DNA from: Vanessa cardui
Lineage: Eukaryota; Arthropoda; Insecta; Lepidoptera; Nymphalidae
Length of the DNA: 64,000 bases
Reading direction: 5' to 3'
Assembly (NCBI RefSeq): GCF_905220365.1
Contig: NC_061151.1
Coordinates: 2,908,197 to 2,972,196 of the forward strand
Part shown: positions 39,001 through 52,118 of the stretch, in pieces
How the letters are laid out: each line of letters opens with the position of its first letter
How positions within the stretch are numbered: position 1 is the first letter of the stretch
Made by a program: the position numbers and the translations under genes
Notes under the pieces: model-generated
Database searches by the model: none
The model's input: only the letters and a program-made list of their open reading frames with translations
What the model was told of the DNA's origin: nothing

Positions 39001-42000
39001 AAACTCAGTAGCTATTATTTTCAACATTTAAAAAATACAAGGTCATGTTATTTAAATACAATTATTTAAATTAATATATCCTTCTTGGAAATCAAAAGGT
39101 ATTAACTTCACGCCTTTTTTATCATCTATAAAATCTTGTATCAATACTTGCATGTTTGTTACAATATTCTCATGAACCAGATTTCGAAGGGAAGGTAAAG
39201 ATTTTTGAGCAATGAATGCAAAGGATTATAATGTTGAAGGTTTGGAGCTGGTGCGTTTCTCCGCTACGCTGGGATAACGTCATTTGTACTGGACTTCCTG
39301 GCCAATTACGGTGACCTGGATGCTGCTAAAAAGGGCACGCCGAAGCCTCATATAACCCTTACTAACATTGAGGTAAAAATTATGTAAAGGCTTCTGTAAA
39401 TAATACTATCGTTCTTATTTAAAAGTATTCATACTGGTTTGGATTAGTGGTCGGATGTTTTTCTTTTATGTCTTGTAATGGAATCTTGTATTTTATTTTC
39501 AAGTAGTTGTGGCTTGCGACTTTGTGCGATTTTTATTTAATTTGAAATTTATACCAAATTCCAAAATAAAAGTAGCCTATGTTAGTCCTTATTACACAAG
39601 CTATCTGCTAGTGAAAGCACCCTCAAAATCGCTCGGCGATTCCAGAGAGTAGTCGGAACATACAGACGTATAGACAGATAGACGAACATTGTAAAAGTTT
39701 TGTAAAAAACTGTTATTTTAATATACACACACTCCAATTTTACTACATGTATATTAGTTATCTGTGTGATATACCATAATTATGTTTTTATATGTATGTT
39801 TAGTAGTCCAGGTATGCTTTTGCTTTAAGATTTTATTTTATTTATTTTGTATGACTATTACTAACCATATGAGCTGATGGCCCAGTGGTTAGAACGCGTG
39901 CATCTTAATCGGTGATTTCGGGTTCTAACCCAGGCAAGCACCACTATATATTTGTGCTTAATTTGTGTTTATAATTCGTCTCGTGCTCGGCGGTGAAGGA
40001 TAACATCGCGAGGAAACCTGCATGTGTCTAATTTCATCGAAATCCTGCCACACGTGCATTCCACCAACCCGCATTGGAACAGCGTGGTGGAATATGTTCC
40101 AAACCCTCTCCTTAATGGGAGAGGAGGCTTTAGCCCAACAGTGGGATATTTACAGGCTGTTACTGTACTGTACTTACTAACCATAGGTGGTGCAAAAGGA
40201 ACCGCTTCTCCGTGATCCCAACTATGACCTGGATTTGAAGGCTTTGAAGATTCACTGTAAGAGCGAATGGGAGACCATGAACAGGAATGCGCTGATTGAG
40301 AAGAAGTTGAAAGAGGTAAGCGGAGTGATGACGTCATTCCGAAGAAAGAGTTAATAGATGCATCACAAATATAATTTTGTCTTGCAAATCTAATTAATGT
40401 TATCTATCTATATTATCTTAATTTATTTTTATTATTAATTTGTGTTTATAATTCATCTCGTACTCGACGATGAAGGAACAATGAACATCGTGAGAAAACC
40501 TGCATGAGTCTAATTTCATGGATTCTGCCACATGTGTATTTCACCAACCCACGTTGGAACAGCGTGTTGGAATATGTTCCAATCCTTATCAAACGGAGAG
40601 GCCTTATCCCAGCAGTGGGAATTTTACAGGCTGTTAATGTAATGTAAATGTGAGACTACCAATCTTTGGTGCTGAGATGTTAAGTGCTCTGTGTCTGTAG
40701 TTATTGTTCCAATGACGATTCTAACCAGAAAAATATTACTTTTTGCTGTTTGTGGGTTGAATATAGAATAACTGATGAGTTGGTGGTATCCATGCGGACT
40801 TTTATATAAAACTCGTTGTCTTCTGCGGTTTCGCTCGCATTTAAGGTGATTGCCTGTTATGTGTCAGGCAAAAATATACCCTATGTTTTTCCTTGGAGTT
40901 AAGTTTGCTTCATACCAAATTTCATCAAATTCGGTTCAATGCTTTGGTCCTGAAAGATCGACGGACAGACAGTTACTTTTATATTTATAATATTGGTATA
41001 GGTTTTGTCTGAATATAGACAAATCACTAAATAATATAAAACAAAGTCGCTTTATCTGTCCCTATGTATGCTTAAATCTGTAAAACTACGCAACGGATTT
41101 TGATGCGGTTTGTTTTTAGTAGATAGTGATTCGAGAAGAAGGTTTTTATATATAATTAATGGACAATGCAGTAAAGGAACACTGATAATTTTAGAAGTTT
41201 CTACTGTGGTCAGTGGCGGATTTACCAATAGACTAAGTAGGCTGAAGCCTAGGGTGGCAGATTTAGAGGGGCGGCAAATTTAGCCCAAATTGGTTTTCTT
41301 ACAGTCATTAAAAAAAAACTTACTTAAATTAAAAAAAATACTTATGTATAATTATATGTATTACACATTACGGCCGTAATCCCTACACTCGTTACTACAT
41401 AGCGGGTTGGAAAAATAATCTAGTAACTGACAGACATATCACCTAGTTTATAGTCATACTAATAACAATCACAAATCATAAATGTTGCAAAAAAAAGTAG
41501 GGGCGGCAAAAATCCGCCAATGACTGTGGTGTCATATCATAACATCCGTGCACTAGCACGCATTTAATTTATATGATAACTATATCATATAAATTAAATG
41601 AAATACTTAATGTTTCGCCGTGATTACTCAGATTAGTGTTACAGCAATCGTCTATTTCAGGGTAAATATCCTCAAGGTTCCTTGAGTGCTGTCAGCTTAG
41701 CAACTTCAAGAGCTACCTCCAGGAAGAAGGTTCAAGACTTTTATCAGAAAACACCGAAAGAGGTTACTACACATAATATAATACATCGTAATACGAATGA
41801 AATTAAATCGTTTTTAATTTTGAACTGAAAATGTGCCGACAATAATAACAGCATAATAGTAATGGCATAAGTTACTACCTCCCTTAATAAACTTTTGTAT
41901 GAAATAAAATACATTGTTTTCTTTCCTCATCATGTTTCATCTGTTTCACATTTCTTAATTTTTGAATGTTCCAATAAAATAAAAATTCTTATGTTGGTAC

Positions 42001-45000
42001 TGTCAAGCCAAATAGGGATTCTGAAAATGTTTGAGGAAATTGATTTTGAATTGTTATCACTTTTTGATAAGTTAGTCTTTTATCCTGCCTCATTGGCTAG
42101 ATGTAAGGTCATATCAGATAAGATCAGAAATTATTGGGTTCAAATCCCAGATCGGGTTACCAGAAACTTATTAGATTTCTATCGAAAAAGATCTCAATGA
42201 TAGCCAAGAGTCTTTACTTCATCATTTTAGGTTAGGTTATACATACAATTGTGTTTTGTAAAATATCTTTCTACTTTATTATCTTATTTCCAGCCACCAC
42301 CTCAACTGCCAGTTCCACCAGAACGAGCTCCACCAGCTCCGACTCAGGAGCAGATAATGCAGTTGCGAGGCGAGGACTTCTTCCTCTACTGTCCAAAATC
42401 AGACGGTCACGCATATGGCAGGTATGTGTGAAAGTACAGATGGAAATTGCTTTACAAATGGCCTATGATTTGATTGTTTTATTTGCTATACTAGATGTAG
42501 CATGTTTTGCTCGCGCTTAAGGGTTGTTTGGTGTTAGGCATTAAAAAAATTCTGCTTATGTCCATTCTTGGAGTTGTATTTTCAAAACAAATTTCAACAA
42601 AATTTTGTCCAAAGATTCGGCTGTAAAAGAGTGACACATAATTAAAAAATAATGAAAGTTTATTTATGACATGATTAATATATAAAAAGTATCTGTATAA
42701 AAATTGAATTAAGTATCCTGACAATTAAAAAATAAAAGTAAACGAAAGTGTATACTACTTAATTTAAAAAAACACAACAAAAATGGAAAGAAAATATAAA
42801 GAAAGAGATTTGGTAAGCGATGATAGTAATCGTGTCTTAAATGGGTGTACCATTCAGCTTCCAAGTTGTTTTCCAAAATCTCAATTCTAATTTTCAATGG
42901 AACCCATGTACCTATAATAATTTGATTTGAAGAGACTATCAGTTTGTTTTGGCATTTATAATATTAATTTTCCATTGATCAGTTCTTATTGCTTTTAGAG
43001 ATGACATGATACCTCGACCGAAATCCGAGACGGTGCTGCACAGCGTCGTGGAGATTGCTGATCAGAATTACCATTCCCAATATCATCAGGTGGATGTGGA
43101 TAAGTGGATCTTGAGAGCTACGAGACACATGGCCAGCTTCAGGTAGGTTATAGTAGCTTAGGGTAGTGGATGATAGGCAAACCTTCGTACCCTATCAAGG
43201 CTCAGTGAATTCTTACGGTCTTATTCGTAATAAATTGTCGGAGGTTCAAACCTCGTTAGTAGATTGACAAAGTGTTAATCGTAATAAGTGATGTGAAAAT
43301 CCCAGGATCGATCCTGACTCCTTGATGAGTCGAGATGGCCCAGTGGTTAGAAGGCGTGCATCTTAACCGATGATTGCGGGTTCAAACCCAGGCAAGCACC
43401 GCTGGTTCATGTGCTTAATTTGTCTTTATAATTCATCTCGTGATCAGCGGTGAAGGAAAACATCGTGAGGAAACCTGCATGTGACAAATTTCATAGAAAT
43501 TCTACCACATGTATATTCCACCAACCCGCATTGGAACAGCGTGGTGGAATATGTTCCAAACCTTATCCTCAAAGGGAGAGGAGGCATTTAGCCCAGCAGT
43601 GGGAATTTACAGGCTGTTGTTGTTGTTGTTGATCCTGACTCCTTAGGTTATTGTCGTAGCCACGACTAACACAAGCGATAAGCTTAAAAGGAGAGGTAAA
43701 TGGGAATATTAGTAACTAGTAGTTGGGGGCATCGCATTTTGGGGGTTGAATGTCATGTGTTGGGCAAAAAAGAAGCCTTTGTACTTTATTGGAGTTCAAG
43801 TTTGCTTCATAGCATTTCATCAAATTCGGTTCAACGGTTTGATCGTGAAAGAGAAACATACAGACAGATAGACAGATTTACTTTCAAATTTATAATATTA
43901 ATATAAATTGTACAACAAACAGATACCAAACATTTAAAACATATACGGGAGTTTCGTGTTGCGTCGCAGCCTTGGCCATGTTGAGGAGACTGAGGGCTCG
44001 GGCTTGGAACGAGGATATCCTGGATGAGACCTTGGACGTTGGGTATAATTTCTTTAGAGTGAGTGCTGTATAAATATTAGACAACATCACATACATTACT
44101 CTGATCCCAATGTAAAAGCTGAAGCATTTGTGTTATGGAAAGTCAGTAGTAATGACGGTACCACAAACACCCAGACCCAAGACAACATAGATAACTAGGA
44201 AACTTTTTTTAAATCTCCGTGTCCTCGGTGTATCGTACCCATGAAAACCGGTGTCCACACCACTCGATAATAATAATCCCCCTGTCCTTATCCCACTTTT
44301 ACTTGGGGTCGGGGCAGCATTTCTTTTTCTTTCATACTACTCTGACGAACGTCATCACACAAGTAACATTCTTTCTAACCATATCGTCTTCACACAATCT
44401 ATCCATTGTTTCTTTGTTCATCCCATACCCAGTGCTGTAAATAGCCCTGTGTGAGCTTCTACAACTGCGCCCTATTTAAGCAGACCCTTTGCCTATTTTA
44501 CTGTCTCACTGACTAAAACTTAAACGCAGGTTCACTACTGCAAATGCGTTGCCCATTAACGATAAACACTAAACACAAATACGCTCGTGCGCTGCCAAAA
44601 AATGAGCGCGATGTATGTTTTTAATGATACTAGCATGTAAGTACGTTTGTATTGGAATCGAGTACTAGGGGCTCAGCGGAATCTTAACAAGAGCAAAACG
44701 AAAAACAATAGTCCTGTGCAGTCTGTCTATTCTTGCGCCCCCGAGAGTCTACGCCCTGTGCCTGGGCACCGGTGGTTCCGCCCTATTTACGCCACTGCCC
44801 CTACCTTTATATCCATCCAAATTCTCATCACATGGTCCTCGTTCCTCTGCATAATAAGCGCATACAATGACAGCCGATTTTCACTCCTTCTCGATTACCG
44901 GTGTCAATTGCGTCACTAAAAATATTTGAATTAATGTTGTAGGAATCACTGGTAGAAAGGGGTGGTCCGATAAGACGGCTCGTTTTGGGAGAATTGAAGG

Positions 45001-46829
45001 AAACGTTAACGATAAGGGACAAGGAGTACATGCATAAGGTAACTGTTATTTAAGTTAATTTTAACTTTGCTGCTTAGTACATTCAAATCGTTTGTAAAAA
45101 ATACATTGGTAGAAAAATCATATTATTCGATACAAGATTTTATAGATGATAGAAAAGCGTGGAGTTAATACCTGTTGACTTCTAAGCAGGATATATTAAA
45201 TTAAATAATTGTATTTAATTAACATGACTTTGTATTTTTCAATGTTAAAAAAAGAGTAACTACTGAATTTTGTGCTGGTTCTTCTCGTTCTTATCTTAAT
45301 CATTATAATAAAGTGACTTAACTGAAGCCATTTATTTGCAATTCCGTTTAGGAGAGGGGAATAGCGGTTTGGGGTAAACTGATATCTAACAATCCAAAAG
45401 TTTTCGATCTCTGTCGAGGGATCGAGGCTTTCTTCAAGGAATCGGATACTGGACTGCTCCAGGTATGTCTCTTGGTTTTAAATTACTTCTACGAACATTC
45501 AGAAAACTATCACAGTTTTTTATAAATTTGGACATTATTATTATATATCTCGAGCTGAGATGGCCCAATAGTAAGAACACTTGCATCTTAACCAATGCAG
45601 AATTATCATGTGCTAAATTGGTGGAGTAAAAATCATACCGTGTTTGGTGGTAAAGAAAAACATCGTGAGGTAACCTGCCTGTGTCTCATTTCAACTAAAT
45701 TCTGCCAAGTGTATCCTCTAACCCACATTGGCGCAGCGTGACAGTAGTTCCATACTTTTTCTCAAAAGAAGAGGAGGCCTTAGCTTAGGAGTGGGACATT
45801 TATTACAGGCTGTTTCTTTACTTTTATCCATATGATTTATGTAATCAATTGCCAAAATGACAGCTCCTGACTGCTTTCATAGTAAGATTCTATGATGCCA
45901 AATGTGCCTTTACTCGAGAGTCGTGGGTATCCATCGGTACTTACCATGATAGATAAGAGTTATATATGGTTACGCTGCTGAAAGCACGACCTTATAAAAA
46001 GGTTTTATGTGGTGGATACTATAGATATGGGGCATATTCTGCGTCTCGAACGGAAAATAAACCTAATACATTACATATATCCTATATTTAATTTTTTAAC
46101 TTTAAGATTTTTTTCTTAAAACGTGCAATGTGGGTTGTAGGTAACACAGGCACAAGGGTTACAACATCTTAGCTCCCAATGAAGGCAAGGCATATTTCCT
46201 GCCGTACCGATGTCAGCATTGGTTAATCACATAACATCGGTTGTTTTATTTGCCTGCCTGCAAGTTTGCTAACCTTCTTGTATTCAAATAAATCGTCCTT
46301 AAAATATGGAATATGTTCCAAGCCTCTCCTCAAAGGGAGAGGAGGCCTTAGTCCAGGAGTGGTAAAAATTATGTCATTTTGTCTTCAATACATTTAGATT
46401 CCTGGGGAATATGAAGTCGCTATCTGGAACGAGGGTGGTAAATATTATGTGTATCACCCTTGGCCCGCCGATAGATACGGGTATAAGGTAAGTTTAACTT
46501 TATTTTATATCACTCTAATGGTTTGTTGTCTCATATGTTCTTTAAAACTAGAGAGAGACAGAGAGATACTGGTACCCACACAGGGTACCATTGAAAATCA
46601 GCGTTGGGTTCTTGGAACCCAACTTGGAAGCTGAATGGTACACCTTTTAGGACATGTTAAGCATCATTGTGTTGTTTTGTATTGTTGTTGTTTTTTTTTT
46701 GTATATTTAGTTAGCAAGTAGTTATAGTTACTTAATATGTTTATATTTTTTTTGTTGTTTTTTCTTCCTTTTGTTTTAATTTTTTATACTTCTTATTCTT
46801 TTATTATGTACTGTGTCCTAATAAATATT

Positions 46830-46865
<36 letters not shown>

Positions 46866-49800
46866 TCAAGATTTTATCATTGTCTAAAATTTTACTAGCA
46901 TTGTTGATTATTTTGCTAATTCAGATTCGTTTTTGAAGATATATTTCATCTAATTTATCTAAACTTGGTCTTCTATATTTACTTTTTGTGATTTTCTCTG
47001 CAATTAATAAGCTATAATCAAAACTAATATTTTAAATGATACTACTAGATAAGATAAGATAAATATTGAGTGGATTGTCTTTTATCTATATTAATATTAT
47101 AAATTGGAAAGTAACTCTGTCTGTCCGTCTGTCAGTTGCTCTTTCACGACTAAGCCACTGAACCGATTTTCGTGAAATGTGGTATTAGTCCAACATTTTT
47201 AGATATCCGCTCTGCATAAAATCCTTGTACGTGATTTTTCGATTGAATGATGTCGGAGGTATAATACCAAGTATAATACCTAGTTTCTGTCGCCCGAAAC
47301 TGCGAGCGTTATCCGCCATCTTGAAAAAACGTGTTTTTGCATATATCTCGGAAACGGTAAGTTTTACGTTAAAAACCTTAAGAAAAAAAATCTTTTAAAA
47401 AGATAATATTAAATAATAATAATAAATAAAATTTTCTAAAGAAATCTTTTTTGTAGAGAACAAAATTTCCCATCTTTTTTATACCAAACTTTTCCCCCTA
47501 TTGTTGATATTTTCCGATATATTTAAGTATAAAAAAAAAAACATTTTTTTTGTTTTTGTAAAGTAACGACAGACACTCGGTTTTATATTTGGGGGGCACC
47601 CTCCAACATAATCCAATCGAAAAATCACGTAGAAGGATTTTATGCAGAGCGGACCGATTTTTGGTGCTAAAATTCTTGGACTATATGAAGCAAACAACGA
47701 CCTCTAGTTATGTAACAAAACAGGTTGGTCTTCAAGATGGCGGCAAGGCCTGTATCCTCAACTTCAATCGTGTCTCACGTCTCTGCGAGCACTTCTTGGA
47801 TAGCGTCGCAGACCTGAAGAGGAAGCCTTTCAGTATATCCGATGTCTACGTCACGGAGAGGGGTGACATGCCGGAGCCGGTGAATAAGTTGAAACGTGAG
47901 ATACGTTTCATTACATAGTATAAAACGAAATCTATATTTCTAATGCGTTCCGTATTTTTGAACACTTAATAATAAAACACTTAATACTTGGATGCCATTG
48001 GCGAGATTACTGTAACCATATTTATGGCGGTTTGACTGTGACGATCTATATGATTTTAAACGGCTCGACCTTTTGAGCGAAGAGTGTGTATTGTTGACAA
48101 CAATAAGGAAACTTTGTTTGTACCGATATTATGGACTTTTTGGTTGCGTCTAATTATTTGACGCTGACTGTCCCAATGTAAGCTTAGATATATAAATTAA
48201 CGCTACGGATTTTATGCGGTTTTTCTTAATAGATAGTGATTCGAGGGGAAGGGTTTGTATATATAATACATGGACATTATAGTAAAGTGAACACTGATAA
48301 TTTTAGAAGTTTCTAATGTGATGTCGTAAACAAATCAATTCTGTTGTCTATTCAGTATCAGTATTGCAACCGTACGAACTCGGGTTGGGTCGCTTGTTGG
48401 GAATATAGCCTGAAACAGAAGCTATGTTCTTGTTTAGTTCTCAAACTTGGTGGTAGGGCTTTGTGCAAGCCCGTCTGGGTAGGTACCACCCACTCATCAG
48501 TTATTCTACCGCCAAATAACGGTACACAGTATTGTGTGTGTTCCGGTTTGAAGGGTGAGTGAGCCAGTGCAACTACACGCACAAGGGACATTACATCTTA
48601 GTTCCCAAGGTTGGTGGCATATTGAAGTTGTAAGGAATAGTTAATATTTCTTACAGCGTCATTGTCTATGGGTGATTGGGTGATCGTGACCACTTACCAT
48701 CAGGTGGCCCATATGCTCGTCCGCCAACCTATACCATAAAAAAAGATAGAACCATCTAGAAGAAACTTGTGAACAATTATATACCTATTAATTAATCGTG
48801 TTCAAATCTTAAATTACAATTGTTGGATTCCACATTTGCGCTGTGCCTGAGCAGTGTAAAACATGCCGTCACAACTTTATGCACAATAATAATACACAAA
48901 TATTTAAACAAAACAAATGATATAAGCAATGAGTAAAGTTGTTAATCTTTTGGAGGGCAAAGAATTTTCGATAAGGCAAGGGTATTTTTGTCACTCTGCT
49001 AATGTACTACTGAGTGGCCTAATTTAAATAAAACTAATTATAACGGATGAATCGCGTATATTAATTATTTTTAAACATCCCGACGTTTCGAGCACTTTGC
49101 AGTCTACCCGTGACCACGAACACTGCAAAGTGCTCGAAACGTCGGGATGTTTAAAAATAATTAATATACGCGATTCATCCGTTATAATTAGTTTTATTTA
49201 AATGTGTAATAATCGCGAAAATTTAAGACAACATTATGAGTGGCCTAAGTTTTCCTCCATCATCACTAATCAGATGTTAGTGTTACCCGAAATAAAATAG
49301 TCAGAATTAACTATACAAGAAATGTTTGATGATGTATTACTAAAGGCATAATTAAAAATCATACTTAATTTAAATCCACTTAGAGAATACTAAAAGAATA
49401 ACACTATATTTGGAATTATAAATAATTGCCCCACATGCGTAAAGTTAAAGGCTACATAAATCCTTTTTTCAACAGCGGTAGCTCCTAACCGATGGGTGGT
49501 CCGTGGTAGGTTTCACGAGGCAGACCTCCGATTCCCGGAGGAACATCGTGGGAAGCAAGCGACGCCTGTATCGATAGCGGCCATCGCTATGGCGCATGTT
49601 CTAGAACCTTCGAATTGGACAGCTGATGATATCGATGAGGTTAGTTATTTTTGTTTTCTATTAGTTCTTATATTTCCCTAATCTAATGTTAGTGTTTTCA
49701 TTGCTACAAATATATTTTATACTAGCTGCGCCCGCGACCTTGTACGCGTTTGAATTTAATAATATTAAATATGTTGTAGCCTAAGATACTCCTTATTATA

Positions 49801-52057
49801 CAGTGAATGTCCCGTCAAAATGGATCCGTGGTTTGGTTCACAAATTTCTCTTTCAAGAGCATGACCTATAAAGAATTCGTTACAATTTACATACAATCTG
49901 TCTCGTCAGATTGTAATCTAACGAATTTTGTAATCTAACGGTGACATATATAAAACCACATACATATAAATAACGTAGACTGATATTATAAATTACGACA
50001 TATTATAATAATTACGACATAATAGTAATTTGACAATGCGAAAAATAAATTGTGAATTATTGTAATAAAGTGTATATTATGAGTTTAAAAATGGTAATTT
50101 GCTAAGAAAAGTTGAAAATAATACTTCATTTATTCAATGATCCATAAATAAAAATTCATTTTTTCAAACGTTTGTCACGTGACACAAAACGCTCCTGATC
50201 GGCCGGGCTTATAATGAAGTCACTTTCTTGTAAACTTTGCTTTTCTACTATATGTACAACAGATTAAACTACAGCAAAGTGACGTCACCGACCCCATTGC
50301 AGCGCCATATTGTCCAAGTAGCGTTTTCACGCTAAATATGGAATTTTTAATATGATATTTTTCGGCAAATATGTACTAGAAATAAAAAAGTCTATTTTAC
50401 TGGGTTCCTTAACCTCTACTAAATAATATAAAATGGATTTTAAAAATCAGTCAAATAGCCTATTACATGGATATTTGTGTTTCAAATAGACCCTCGTTCG
50501 AGGCGACATTCTTTACCAAAATACGATGGAACATCTCGATCGTATGGGCATTAGCCTCGAGACGCCTCGCGCTGAAGAGGCGGAGGAAGAAGAGGAGAAG
50601 AGTCCAACGGGGATGCTGGCGGCGGCTGATGTACTGACTCGCTTCAAGATATCGGAGTATGATTGTATCGAGACTGAGGTTATGGATAGCGCGTATAGCG
50701 GTAAGATTTTATTTTGTTTTATCGTCGTCATCATCACCATTATCACCAGCACCACCATCACTACCATCATCATCATCATCATCATCATTACCGTCCGCAG
50801 ATATTGTTAACTTTGCTGTTTCGTAAATTCAAATCGTTTGTAAAAATACATCGGTAAAGAAGGCATATTATTCGATACAAGATTTTATAGATGATAAAAA
50901 AGCGTGGAGTTAATTAATACCTGTTGACTTCCAAGCATGATATATTACTTTAAATAATTGTATTTAACTAACATGACTTTGTATTTTTTAAATGTTGAAA
51001 AAGAGTAACTACTGAGTTTCTTGCCGGTTCTTGTCGGTAGAATCTACTTTCCGAACCGGTAGTGGCTTCACTTAATTGTTAAACTACGATTCAAAAGTGC
51101 TTGTAAAAGCCTACTTGAATAAAGTTTATATTGATTTTGATTTTTGTCACAAACACCGCCACTAGCACTATCACCACCATCATCATCGCTACTACCATAA
51201 ACATTATCATAATTATCATCATAATTTTCGTCATCACCATTAATATCGTCATGGTTGAGGCTCCTGTATGCTCGATAAAATAGATTGTTAAAATCTTGTC
51301 ATTTTAGTGGTGTTTATGATATTCTTAAAAAATACTTCATTTACATTTATTAGGTATTTACATGGTAGGTGCAAGGTGTTACACAGATATGCTCCGAACA
51401 ACGTATTTAATTATAGAAATGAATATAAAAGGCTTATTAAATGCTCTTGGAGGTAGTATCGACTTTCCTCTGTCTAAAAGAACTTCTAAGAGAGATTATC
51501 GAGTTTGAACGCAAAAAATTAATGCTTAATGTACCTAATGTATTTACTTTAGAAAACTGGCGTCATTAGATTGTTTACATGGACGACCAGATATTTGACG
51601 ACATTTGACACCGGTGTACACTTGTTTTCATGGGTACGCCACTCCGAGATACCGGGTTAGATTCCCGGCCGAGTCGATGTAGAAAAAGTTCATTAGTTTT
51701 CTATGTTTTCTTGGGTCTGCGTGGTTGTGGTACCGTCGTTATTTCTGATTTTCCACAACATTAGTGCCTTAGATTGGGTGCCCAAATTAATTAAGTAATT
51801 ACTAGAATTTTTACTTATTCATGGATATATTATGATGGTTGGTTGCGATAATCTTCCAGGTAAATTGAACCCCGAACCGGGCAGTGGTATCGTCGCCCTC
51901 AAGGACTCGATCCGCCAGCTGTTCAAGGAGCATTCTCACGCCGTCGTCACGGCCAGGGGAGGCTCGACAGCTATTTGGAGATTTGAAGACAGCTACTACT
52001 TCTTTGATCCTCACGGTTGTGATGAGAATGGTAAGCGATGGGTCTGAGTTTCTTTCA

Positions 52058-52118
<61 letters not shown>

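Larger units (their letters stand above)
29250..39372 (+). other. Pseudo-protease unit 1 (exons 5-9)
   Basis: The N-part has GAQTACIAVLCRALLEE then DVDELIESGDRYYRQC. The C-part has HFLIWGHPP, ILDPHMLNELG and GAGAFLRYAG. At the expected Cys position after Gln there is Thr; the Asp-Pro-His triplet is kept. Exon 5 (29250-29343) is short; it restores phase between exons 4 and 6 through donor TGTG|GTATGA. Exon 7 ends at ATGGC|GTTAGT (31528), and a LINE tail begins immediately afterwards. Exon 8 is read in the frame that stays open to the donor AAGTT|GTAAGT. Exon 9 follows the LINE-bearing intron and its acceptor lacks a pyrimidine tract. Confidence 0.7.
40187..42421 (+). other. Linker between units 1 and 2 (exons 10-12)
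   Basis: Exon 10 encodes VVQKEPLLRDPNYDLDLKAL and a charged helix. Exon 11 is a Ser/Lys-rich stretch ending QDFYQKTPKE. Exon 12 starts with a proline-rich run (PPPQLPVPPERAPPAP) and ends FFLYCPKSDGHAYG. No known domain is recognised. The acceptor of exon 10 sits inside the target-site duplication of a SINE. Confidence 0.7.
42999..47895 (+). other. Pseudo-protease unit 2 (exons 13-18)
   Basis: The N-part has WILRATRHMASFR, then YTGVSCCVAALAML and ILDETLDVGYNFF. The C-part has YEVAIWNEGGKYYVYHPW and GGKACILNF. This is the only unit with Cys (Ser-Cys-Cys) where the nucleophile is expected, but the Asp-Pro-His triplet has become His-Pro-Trp. Exon 14 starts at 43923 (acceptor aacaaacag); this start restores phase and supplies the Cys-Cys motif. 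Exon 18 ends AAAC|GTGAGA, phase 1. Confidence 0.72.

Noticed and set aside
43961..43972. Acceptor CGCAG before exon 14
   Set aside because: It gives a phase mismatch; the acceptor at 43922 fits and adds the Cys-Cys motif.
48100..49470. CRISPR-like or rRNA sequence
   Set aside because: The repeats there are a Lep1-like element and a hairpin; no regular repeat-spacer array and no rRNA similarity.
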